NCBI GenBank assembly: GCA_023386395.1
Contig: JAEWJV010000324.1
Span: forward strand, 1-5,187
Direction: 5' to 3'
DNA: 5,187 nt
DNA from: Bacteroidota bacterium
GTDB taxonomy: Bacteria; Bacteroidota; Bacteroidia; Chitinophagales; Chitinophagaceae
The position numbers and the translations under genes are program-made. Below are positions 1 through 5,187 of this stretch, in pieces (the first letter of the stretch is position 1; the number at the start of each line of letters is the position of its first letter). The notes beneath the pieces were generated by a model. That model was not told the DNA's origin, did no database searches, and saw only the letters and a program-made list of their open reading frames with translations.

Positions 1-555
1 ACTTTCAGGCGTGTTATGCTTTCCCTTATAATCAAATGCAGCGGGCGGCTGGCCGAGATAGATATTCAATATTGTAGTAAACCCATCTTTCCAGTTTGAA
101 GGAATTGAATCAGTATTGGCGGCCAGCACACTGTCAAGATAATCTTTTAACTGGCCGGCCATTTTATAATTATGCGCCATAATGGTGTCACCGTCAATGC
201 CCGGATAAATTTCCTGCGGCATCGCGCCAAAATTGGCAACGGCATTCAGCATATCCTGCCCAAGGCCGCCTTCTGTGAAACGGGTGTTACCACGGCGGCG
301 GATATACTTCACCGCTTTATCAATGTATAAATTATAAACAGTGTAAGTTTCTGATAAATCAAGTTCAGGTTGTTTGTTCGCCAACAAGTCGCTTTCTGTC
401 ATGGCTGTTGAAGAATAACACCAGCATGTGCCGGAATATCCCTGGTTTTTTACAGGCGTGGCAGCATTATTTTTTATAACTGTGAATTGTTTTGTTTGTG
501 CATGGACGACTGCAGCAGCAAGAATAAAACTGAAAGCGAAACAAATTTTTCTCAT
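1..555 (-). CDS. Secreted C1-family (bleomycin hydrolase/aminopeptidase C-like) cysteine peptidase, 3' end cut by window
   Basis: The visible 185 residues run from an ATG at 553-555 to the window edge with no stop, so the C-terminal part is missing. Residues 1-19 form a signal peptide: basic MRK, a hydrophobic core, then VHA before Q20. The mature enzyme should therefore be exported to the periplasm or outside. Residues 36-48 read VKNQGYSGTCWCY, the papain-fold active site, with Gln38 for the oxyanion hole and Cys45 as nucleophile. The catalytic His and Asn lie beyond the edge. The spacing and the TEGGLGQDM segment at 94-102 fit the C1B (bleomycin hydrolase) branch found in Bacteroidota. Its likely job is hydrolysis of peptides. 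A cysteine two residues after the nucleophile (CWC) is unusual, as Ser, Ala or Asp is more common there. The gene lies 105 bp beyond the biosynthetic operon, has its own promoter candidate, and is probably functionally unrelated. The exact substrate is unknown. Confidence 0.9.
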   Translation of the reverse strand, partial: MRKICFAFSFILAAAVVHAQTKQFTVIKNNAATPVKNQGYSGTCWCYSSTAMTESDLLANKQPELDLSETYTVYNLYIDKAVKYIRRRGNTRFTEGGLGQDMLNAVANFGAMPQEIYPGIDGDTIMAHNYKMAGQLKDYLDSVLAANTDSIPSNWKDGFTTILNIYLGQPPAAFDYKGKHNTPES

Positions 556-592
556 TGGTGTAAATTAACTGTTGCTTCAAATATTGGTTAGA

Positions 593-600
593 CAAAAATA
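593..600 (-). promoter_or_regulatory. Candidate -7 promoter box for the C1 peptidase gene
   Basis: The minus strand reads TATTTTTG, a full match to the Bacteroidota -7 consensus TAnnTTTG, 37 nt before the peptidase ATG. This would give a leader of roughly 30 nt. No clear TTG-type -33 element is seen at the expected distance, which lowers confidence. No Shine-Dalgarno site precedes the ATG, as is usual in this phylum. Confidence 0.4.
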
Positions 601-640
601 ATATGGCAGGTGTTAATACTTTGCTATGCTTATAATGTAT

Positions 641-675
641 AAATTAAAAACGGCAATCTTTTAAAACGGTTTGCC
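641..675 (-). terminator. Weak terminator candidate at the end of the biosynthetic operon
   Basis: On the minus strand, GGCAA (671-675) can pair with TTGCC (652-656) around a 14-nt loop that contains the flavoprotein stop codon. The stem is followed directly by GTTTTTAATTT. A short stem followed by a T-run is the shape of an intrinsic terminator. With only five base pairs and a large loop it may be inefficient or fortuitous, leaving some read-through into the peptidase gene. Confidence 0.3.
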
Positions 676-1791
676 ATGCGTAGCGCGTATAAGGTTCCTG
701 CCAAGAAAAGGCAGGCCATGGAGCAGTTTTAAAGCAAAAGCCGTTGAATTATTCCCCATACATCTTTGCACGAGTCTTCCGGTGGCAAGCCTTAAAGCAA
801 AATACTTTTTCCAGGCTGATGTATAATTTGTTTCCATTTCAAATCTTGAAATGTCTCCTTTTAAAAAATTATTTATTTCTACTAATGCAAGTTTCGATGC
901 ATGCATGGCCATGCTCATGCCATTACCGCATAAAGGCGTTATCATACCTGCGGCATCGCCAAGCATCAAAACATGATTTTCAACCTGGCTTTTTTTATCA
1001 AAACTTATTTGTGAAATGGTAAGCGGCGCATCATACAAAAATTCAGATGCTGTAAAAAGCCTTTTTAAAACAGGGTTTTTATACAAAATATGCTCCTGCA
1101 TTTTTTGAATTGAATTGCCATTGGCAGAAAGATTATCCGCAGTAGTTAAATAGCATAAACAGTATTTATCATCTTCAATAGCCGAAATACCGCAATAACC
1201 ATTTTTAAAGTTATGCAAAGCAATATAGTTCCTGGGAAAATCTGTGCGCACATGATATTTTACACCAATATAATTATTGAGTTTATCAGGTTTCCTTTCA
1301 ACAAAAGACCGCTTCCATTTTACATCAAGATTGCTGCGTTTTCCATAAGCTCCCGCAACAATGGTTGCTGTAACTTTTCTTTTGTTTGATTGAATGATGT
1401 GGTTGCTATGATCAAAATTTATATCAGTTACTTTTTCTTCAGTAAAAACAGCAACACCAGCTTTTGAAGCTAGCTGGTAAAGCATATCATCTATGCTGTA
1501 ACGGCTGATGCCAAAGCCACCTGAATCAAGTTTGAAATTATACAGCCTTCCGCTTACATCACTCACCTGCAAATTTTTTATTTCAGGTAAATCCATATCG
1601 GCCAATGGCAATCCAAGCAGCGTTAAAAAATCATAGCTTTCGTAACTTATATATTCACCGCAAACTTTATGAAAAGGGTATTTTTCTTTTTCAAACAATA
1701 CAACGGAATAACCGGCATCGGCAGCAAGCAGTGAAAGGCAAAGCCCTGCTAACCCGCCGCCAACAATGCCTATATCGTAATCATTCGCCAT
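661..1791 (-). CDS. FAD-dependent oxidoreductase of the geranylgeranyl reductase/UbiH-like group
   Basis: A 376-residue flavoprotein of typical family length. An N-terminal Rossmann motif, GGGLAG at 11-16, binds ADP, followed by Glu34 (VVLFEK), which would bind the ribose. Residues 38-49, YPFHKVCGEYIS, match the PxxKxCGE signature of geranylgeranyl-reductase-like flavoproteins. A DG-like site, AGAYGKRS, lies at 146-153. The second FAD site, MLGDAAGMITPLCGNGM, lies at 276-292. The protein ends in THGKPF. The start at ATG 1789-1791 (MANDYDIGIVGGG) is chosen because it puts the Rossmann strand at the terminus; an upstream ATG at 1839 would add 16 unneeded residues and enlarge the overlap to 59 nt. 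It is the last gene of the operon and overlaps the methyltransferase by 11 nt. It could hydroxylate the polyketide ring, as SrsC does in Streptomyces, or reduce prenyl double bonds. The sequence does not decide between them. Confidence 0.92.
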   Translation of the reverse strand: MANDYDIGIVGGGLAGLCLSLLAADAGYSVVLFEKEKYPFHKVCGEYISYESYDFLTLLGLPLADMDLPEIKNLQVSDVSGRLYNFKLDSGGFGISRYSIDDMLYQLASKAGVAVFTEEKVTDINFDHSNHIIQSNKRKVTATIVAGAYGKRSNLDVKWKRSFVERKPDKLNNYIGVKYHVRTDFPRNYIALHNFKNGYCGISAIEDDKYCLCYLTTADNLSANGNSIQKMQEHILYKNPVLKRLFTASEFLYDAPLTISQISFDKKSQVENHVLMLGDAAGMITPLCGNGMSMAMHASKLALVEINNFLKGDISRFEMETNYTSAWKKYFALRLATGRLVQRCMGNNSTAFALKLLHGLPFLGRNLIRATHGKPF

Positions 1792-2488
1792 GCTTAAAAA
1801 TGATAAGATAACGAAACGCCCACTTCCATTTGATAGCATAATTTCTTATACCAGCCTTATTAAAAATAGCAGCCCATTCTTTTTTATGAAACCCTCGTGC
1901 AACACTTAGCGGCGCATCATTTCTTACAAGATAAGAAGAAGAAAAAAGCCGTGTTATAATTTTTATAGAATGATAAGCAAACCAGTTGCGTTGCAGATCG
2001 TTTATAAAAAAACCAAACGTTGAATTATGCTGCATGAATTGAAGTTGTGCTATTAAGTCATAATCGCGGAAATGATGACAGAACAAGCTTGAAAAAATTA
2101 TATCAGGCTTCGATGAAAATTTCACCGTTTTATAATCCTGCGCCAACCAAACCGCGTTCCCAATTACATAATCTTTTTTAGCCGCTTCAATACATTCAGC
2201 TTTAATATCAATGCCAGTGCAACTGAATTGAACATCATTTTTTTTGCACCATTTGTATAACTGGTAAAGATTGTTGCCATCACCACAGCCTATTTCACAA
2301 ACATGAATTTTCTTTTTATTGCCCAATAATTTCCTGAAGCCATTTATTGTAATTGCATGGCCGCCAAGCCATGCATTAATAGTGTTAATTTCCTGCATAT
2401 TCCGTCGTATATCCTCAAACGGAATATTATCCTCATCTAACAATTCCTTGCTGTAAGAACGGTAACGCAGGTTTATTGCTTGGTGCAT
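1781..2488 (-). CDS. Class I SAM-dependent methyltransferase of the type III PKS operon
   Basis: A 235-residue soluble methyltransferase. Motif I is HVCEIGCGDGNN at 62-73, the SAM-binding glycine loop. The acidic residue ending strand 2 is Asp94 in TGIDI. The motif IV region is PDIIFSSLFCHHF at 128-140. The stretch INDLQRNWFAYHSIKI at 162-177 and NDAPLSVARGF at 190-200 are, from memory, typical of methyltransferases encoded beside type III polyketide synthases and FAD oxidoreductases. The N-terminal 50 residues form a helical cap that probably covers the substrate. The ATG at 2486-2488 lies inside the end of the polyketide synthase gene (16-nt overlap), indicating coupled translation. Its likely role is O- or C-methylation of the polyketide ring, by analogy with SrsB. 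A UbiE-like quinone-type methylation is the alternative. The fold is sure, the substrate is not. Confidence 0.92.
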   Translation of the reverse strand: MHQAINLRYRSYSKELLDEDNIPFEDIRRNMQEINTINAWLGGHAITINGFRKLLGNKKKIHVCEIGCGDGNNLYQLYKWCKKNDVQFSCTGIDIKAECIEAAKKDYVIGNAVWLAQDYKTVKFSSKPDIIFSSLFCHHFRDYDLIAQLQFMQHNSTFGFFINDLQRNWFAYHSIKIITRLFSSSYLVRNDAPLSVARGFHKKEWAAIFNKAGIRNYAIKWKWAFRYLIIFKHGE

Positions 2489-3561
2489 AAAAATGTTTCC
2501 ATGGTTAAGCCGGGGCCAAATGCGGTACCAAGAATATTGGCAGGTTTATCATCAAGACTTTCCAAAATCTCTTTCAGCACAAATAAAACTGTGGGTGAAG
2601 ACATATTTCCAAACCGGCTTAAAATATCTCTTGAAAAACGCAGGTCATCTTTCTCCAGGCTCAACTGTTTTTGTATAGCGTTTAATATTTTTTTTCCGCC
2701 GGGATGTGTGCACCAGTGCGTTATATCTTTTACTGATAAACCATAATGCTGAACAGCTTCATCAACGAGCAATGCAATATCCTGTTCAATCAAATCCGGA
2801 ACATAGCTGCTGAGCGTAATAATAAACCCGCGATGGCTTAGCTCCCACGCCATATCTTTCTTTCCTTTATAAGCCACTTTGGAATAAAAATTACTTAACT
2901 GTAATTTTTTTTCAGATTGAATTTTATTGGAGATCAAAACAGCGGCGCTGCCATCTGCAAAAAGTATAGCCCCTGAAGCACTGTCCGGCGTATATTCTTT
3001 TTGAAAATGAATGGAACATATTTCAGTTGCAACAATCAGCACGTTTGAATTGGGTGTACTATCGCAAATAAGTTTAGCTAGTTTTAAGGCATGCACCGCG
3101 CCATAACAACCCATAAAATTTACAGATGTTCTGAAAACCTGTGGCTGCATATCCATCGCTTCCGCTATTTGCAGGTCAAGGCCGGGCGCACTCATGCCTG
3201 TGCAGCTTACTGTAATAAGATGTGTTATATCAGCAGGCGATAAATGATTCTTTAAACAATCATTTATCGCGGAAATAGACAGGGGCAGCGCCTCGTGGTT
3301 ATAGATTTTCATCCGCTCATCAAGATTTGGTAAAGGCTCATCCTGAGATAACGGAATAAAATTCCAGAACTTTTCATCGGGTTGTGTGTAATCAGAAAGC
3401 ACGGTATATCTGGTTTCAATATCACTCTGCCTGTACATAAATGCAAGCCTGCGTGCCTCTTTATCATCCAGTCCGTAAATTTTTTGCATCATGGGTATTA
3501 CGTCCCGTTGATTAAAGCTGTGCTGCGGGACTGCCGTTCCTATTGAAATAATTTCAGTCAA
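2473..3561 (-). CDS. Type III polyketide synthase (chalcone synthase-like)
   Basis: A 362-residue homodimeric-type condensing enzyme close to the usual family length. The Cys-His-Asn triad is complete: Cys152 in NFMGCYGAVHALK, His286 in WCTHPGGKKIL and Asn319 in SRFGNMSSPTVLFVL. The C-terminal GTAFGPGLTMETFL at 345-358 is the GFGPG loop that shapes the cyclisation pocket. TVSCTGMSAPGLD at 117-129 matches the second conserved block. It extends an acyl-CoA starter with malonyl-CoA and cyclises the chain to a pyrone, resorcinol or phloroglucinol type ring. Bacterial relatives such as SrsA, ArsB/ArsC and BpsA use long-chain starters; starter choice here is unknown. The start is TTG at 3559-3561. 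The N-terminal strand EIISIGTAVP needs it, and the next in-frame Met is residue 24. The TTG overlaps the UbiA stop as TTGA, the same arrangement as a coupled ATGA junction. It is the core enzyme of the operon. Confidence 0.96.
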   Translation of the reverse strand: MTEIISIGTAVPQHSFNQRDVIPMMQKIYGLDDKEARRLAFMYRQSDIETRYTVLSDYTQPDEKFWNFIPLSQDEPLPNLDERMKIYNHEALPLSISAINDCLKNHLSPADITHLITVSCTGMSAPGLDLQIAEAMDMQPQVFRTSVNFMGCYGAVHALKLAKLICDSTPNSNVLIVATEICSIHFQKEYTPDSASGAILFADGSAAVLISNKIQSEKKLQLSNFYSKVAYKGKKDMAWELSHRGFIITLSSYVPDLIEQDIALLVDEAVQHYGLSVKDITHWCTHPGGKKILNAIQKQLSLEKDDLRFSRDILSRFGNMSSPTVLFVLKEILESLDDKPANILGTAFGPGLTMETFLCTKQ

Positions 3562-4418
3562 AGCTGGTTTAATATTAATATAGTGATAAATGCCATGTTG
3601 GTACAGGCCGATGCAATTTTATTCATGCGCATGGTATGTTTAAAATCTGCACAAGCTGCATTTCTATATACTTGTAAAAACCATACCGTAAAATAAATAG
3701 CCACCGGCATAAAGAATATAAATAGAATAAAAAACAATAATAATTTATTTACAGAAAGGAAATAAATAAACAAGGTCAAAAAAGCCAATGCATATATAAT
3801 GCCGCAAAAAATAAATGTTCCCGTTTTTCCAAGCAGCATACTTATGGTTTCTACATTATCATTTCTGTCTTCTTTATGCTGATAGATTTGGGTAATAGGA
3901 TAAAATCCGCCAATTAATAAGGTCGCACAAATGGGGCCGGCCCATGGTAGTACAGCATTGGTATCATTATTTACAGCATTAAACACGGTAAAAAAGATAA
4001 GTGCACCTTGGTTAAGAATTACAATAAGATAACCAGGAAGCGCGTATTTTTTTAATCGTATTTGCCTGTAACTGTACAATCTTGAAAACATGATATAAAT
4101 GAAAATGCAGGCCGCAGTAAGTGGTGAAATCAATAACGATAGCAATATTGCCGCGACATCCATTATAACTGTAAAAACAAATAATTGGTTGGTTGGCTGC
4201 AAAGGGTTTTTTATACCACCAATGCTTGTTGTATCCCTGTCCATATAACTGTTATAACCATTGCTGGCAGGGTAAACGAGTAAATGAATTATGAAGAACA
4301 GTAATGCGGCATTGGGCACATTAATTTTTTCAACAAACGATAATGCAAACCAGAATACCGGCATTAAAAAAAAAGAAAACGGGATGCGGAGAAGTTGTAT
4401 GGTGGATATCTGTATCAA
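3558..4418 (-). CDS. UbiA-family integral membrane prenyltransferase
   Basis: A 286-residue, very hydrophobic protein with about eight or nine membrane spans (approximately 15-30, 36-50, 80-98, 99-113, 128-147, 158-172, 200-221, 225-248, 266-284). The first active-site motif is NSYMDRDTTSIGG at 56-68, a variant of NDxxDxxxD that keeps Asn56 and Asp60. The second is QIYQHKEDRNDNVETISMLLG at 177-197, broken here only for description, with Asp184 and Asp187 in place of the usual Asp pair. UbiA enzymes move a prenyl group from its diphosphate to an aromatic or other acceptor in the membrane. Being first in an operon with a type III polyketide synthase, its acceptor is probably that polyketide; this is inference. 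The start is TTG at 4416-4418. An in-frame TAA lies 10 codons upstream with no ATG between, and the next ATG (residue 19) would cut into the first span. A nine-T run encodes residues 15-18. Confidence 0.92.
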   Translation of the reverse strand: MIQISTIQLLRIPFSFFLMPVFWFALSFVEKINVPNAALLFFIIHLLVYPASNGYNSYMDRDTTSIGGIKNPLQPTNQLFVFTVIMDVAAILLSLLISPLTAACIFIYIMFSRLYSYRQIRLKKYALPGYLIVILNQGALIFFTVFNAVNNDTNAVLPWAGPICATLLIGGFYPITQIYQHKEDRNDNVETISMLLGKTGTFIFCGIIYALAFLTLFIYFLSVNKLLLFFILFIFFMPVAIYFTVWFLQVYRNAACADFKHTMRMNKIASACTNMAFITILILNQL

Positions 4419-4462
4419 GATCAGCAGGTTTAGATTTAAAATTAATGGTTATCACTTTACTT

Positions 4463-4470
4463 CAAAATTA
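4463..4470 (-). promoter_or_regulatory. Likely -7 promoter box for the leftward biosynthetic operon
   Basis: The minus strand reads TAATTTTG, a full match to TAnnTTTG, placed 44 nt before the UbiA start. A TTTC at 4492-4495, 21 nt upstream, could serve as a degenerate -33 element (TTTG consensus). Transcription would begin near 4457, giving a leader of about 40 nt without a Shine-Dalgarno site. Confidence 0.5.
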
Positions 4471-4526
4471 AACCTTGTTTAATATGCCGGTGAAATACCA
4501 GTGCATTACTTCAGGCGCCATCAGCT

Positions 4527-4534
4527 TATATTTG
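4527..4534 (+). promoter_or_regulatory. Likely -7 promoter box for era
   Basis: TATATTTG fully matches TAnnTTTG and lies 23 nt before the era ATG, implying a short leader of roughly 17-20 nt. The best -33 candidate, TTA at 4506-4508, is weak. A second near match, AATTTTTG at 4542-4549, is too close to the start codon to leave a leader. Confidence 0.45.
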
Positions 4535-4557
4535 CCGTTTCAATTTTTGAAAATTAT

Positions 4558-5187
4558 ATGAAAGCAGGCTTTGTAAATATTTTCGGCAAACCAAATGCGG
4601 GCAAAAGCACGTTGCTAAATGCATTGGTTGGCGAAAAAATGGCCATTGTTTCAAGCAAAGTGCAAACCACAAGGCACCGCATAAAAGCATTTCTTACAAA
4701 ACCCGGCGAATACCAGGTTGTTTTTTCGGATACGCCGGGCATCATAGAACCAAAGTATAAACTGCACGAGCGCATGATGCAAAGCGTAAAAAGCGCCCTG
4801 GAGGATGCGGATATTGCTTTGTTAATTGCCGATGCAACGAAGGACCTGGAAGAAACAAAAGAAATTTTCCAAAGCCTTCGTTTAAAAGTCCCTTCAATAC
4901 TTGTGTTAAATAAGGTGGATAAATTAAAGCCGGCACATGTGGAAGCTGCCATTGAAAATTTCAAACAATCATCATCTTACAAAAAAATAATCCCGGTTTC
5001 TGCTTTAAAAAATAGTAATCTTAATGAGCTTTTATCAGCAATTATTGAATTGTTACCGGAAAGCGAGGCTTTTTATGACGAGGACGAGTTAACAGATTTA
5101 CCCACGAAATTTTTTGTAAGCGAAATTATCCGCGAAAAAGTTTATGAATTGTTCAGTGAAGAAATCCCGTATCAAACGGCGGTTATC
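4558..5187 (+). CDS. era: GTPase Era, 3' end cut by window
   Basis: The first 210 residues of Era, which is usually about 290-300 residues; the rest is beyond the right edge. All GTP-binding motifs are present: G1 GKPNAGKST at 10-18, G2 with Thr37-Thr38 in QTTRHRI, G3 DTPG at 58-61, G4 NKVD at 118-121 and G5 SAL at 148-150. The start of the C-terminal KH RNA-binding domain is visible from about 184 (TKFFVSEIIREKVYELF). Era binds the 3' end of 16S rRNA and helps mature the 30S ribosomal subunit in the cytoplasm, near the membrane. The ATG at 4558 puts the G1 strand (AGFVNIFG) at the terminus as in other Era proteins. No Shine-Dalgarno site is seen. It is divergent from the biosynthetic operon, and nothing suggests a shared function. 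Confidence 0.97.
   Translation, partial: MKAGFVNIFGKPNAGKSTLLNALVGEKMAIVSSKVQTTRHRIKAFLTKPGEYQVVFSDTPGIIEPKYKLHERMMQSVKSALEDADIALLIADATKDLEETKEIFQSLRLKVPSILVLNKVDKLKPAHVEAAIENFKQSSSYKKIIPVSALKNSNLNELLSAIIELLPESEAFYDEDELTDLPTKFFVSEIIREKVYELFSEEIPYQTAVI

Larger units (their letters stand above)
661..4418 (-). other. Four-gene operon: UbiA, type III PKS, methyltransferase, FAD oxidoreductase
   Basis: All four genes are on the minus strand and each overlaps the next: 4 nt at 3558-3561, 16 nt at 2473-2488 and 11 nt at 1781-1791. There is no internal gap for a separate promoter or terminator, so a single transcript with coupled translation is the simplest reading. A consensus -7 box lies 45 nt upstream of the first start. 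Together the products form a plausible pathway to a methylated, oxidised and possibly prenylated polyketide ring. The grouping and strand are directly visible; the pathway is inferred. Confidence 0.85.

Noticed and set aside
744..1022. Open frame of 92 codons on the plus strand inside the flavoprotein gene
   Set aside because: It is antisense to a gene with clear FAD motifs, shows no recognisable domain, and has no promoter or start context.
1605..1811. Open frame of 68 codons on the plus strand
   Set aside because: Antisense shadow of the flavoprotein N-terminus and methyltransferase C-terminus; low-complexity basic composition with no family resemblance.
1792..1839. Upstream ATG giving a 16-residue longer flavoprotein
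   Set aside because: The Rossmann strand starts properly at the internal ATG (1789-1791), and the extension lies entirely inside the methyltransferase coding sequence.
2480..2746. Plus-strand open frames of 88 and 61 codons
   Set aside because: Both are antisense to the PKS region encoding the catalytic His and Asn, which is plainly the real coding strand.
4366..4374. Possible sequencing frameshift in UbiA at the homopolymer
   Set aside because: The protein reads as a normal first UbiA span (LLRIPFSFFLMPVF) on both sides of the tract, so the frame appears intact as given.
4291..4482. Open frame of 63 codons on the plus strand crossing the UbiA start
   Set aside because: Antisense to the UbiA N-terminus; no domain, and its end falls in the divergent promoter region.
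4554..4964. Minus-strand open frames of 136 and 64 codons
   Set aside because: Shadows of era, whose GTPase motifs fix the coding strand and frame.
1..5187. tRNA, rRNA, CRISPR array, insertion sequence or attachment site
   Set aside because: No cloverleaf, direct-repeat array, terminal inverted repeats or transposase motifs were seen; nearly all of the window is covered by the six genes.

Overview
The window looks like chromosomal DNA of a Bacteroidota bacterium, probably of the Chitinophaga/Chitinophagaceae type. The evidence is AT-rich sequence, no Shine-Dalgarno sites before the starts, several TAnnTTTG promoter boxes (the Bacteroidota -7 element), and the character of the proteins. The family-level placement is inference.

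Layout from left to right. The 5' two-thirds (reading leftward from the signal peptide) of a secreted papain-fold C1 peptidase gene lies at 1-555 on the minus strand and is cut by the window edge. A 105-bp gap at 556-660 holds a likely promoter for the peptidase and a weak terminator candidate for the upstream operon. Positions 661-4418, minus strand, carry four overlapping genes. In order of transcription they are a UbiA-family membrane prenyltransferase, a type III polyketide synthase, a class I SAM methyltransferase and a geranylgeranyl-reductase/UbiH-like FAD protein. A 139-bp divergent intergenic region at 4419-4557 has one good TAnnTTTG box pointing each way. The era GTPase gene runs rightward from 4558 and is cut by the right edge within its KH domain.

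The four-gene block is the point of interest. Overlaps of 4, 16 and 11 nt mean one message and probably coupled translation. The enzyme set reads as a small natural-product or specialised-lipid pathway. The polyketide synthase builds a pyrone, resorcinol or similar ring, probably on an acyl starter. The UbiA enzyme attaches a prenyl chain in the membrane, the methyltransferase caps an oxygen or carbon, and the FAD enzyme hydroxylates the ring or reduces double bonds. The polyketide synthase/methyltransferase/flavoprotein part resembles the Streptomyces srsABC alkylresorcinol-to-quinone logic; the UbiA partner adds a possible meroterpenoid step. The product cannot be read from the sequence. Era and the C1 peptidase look like unrelated neighbours.
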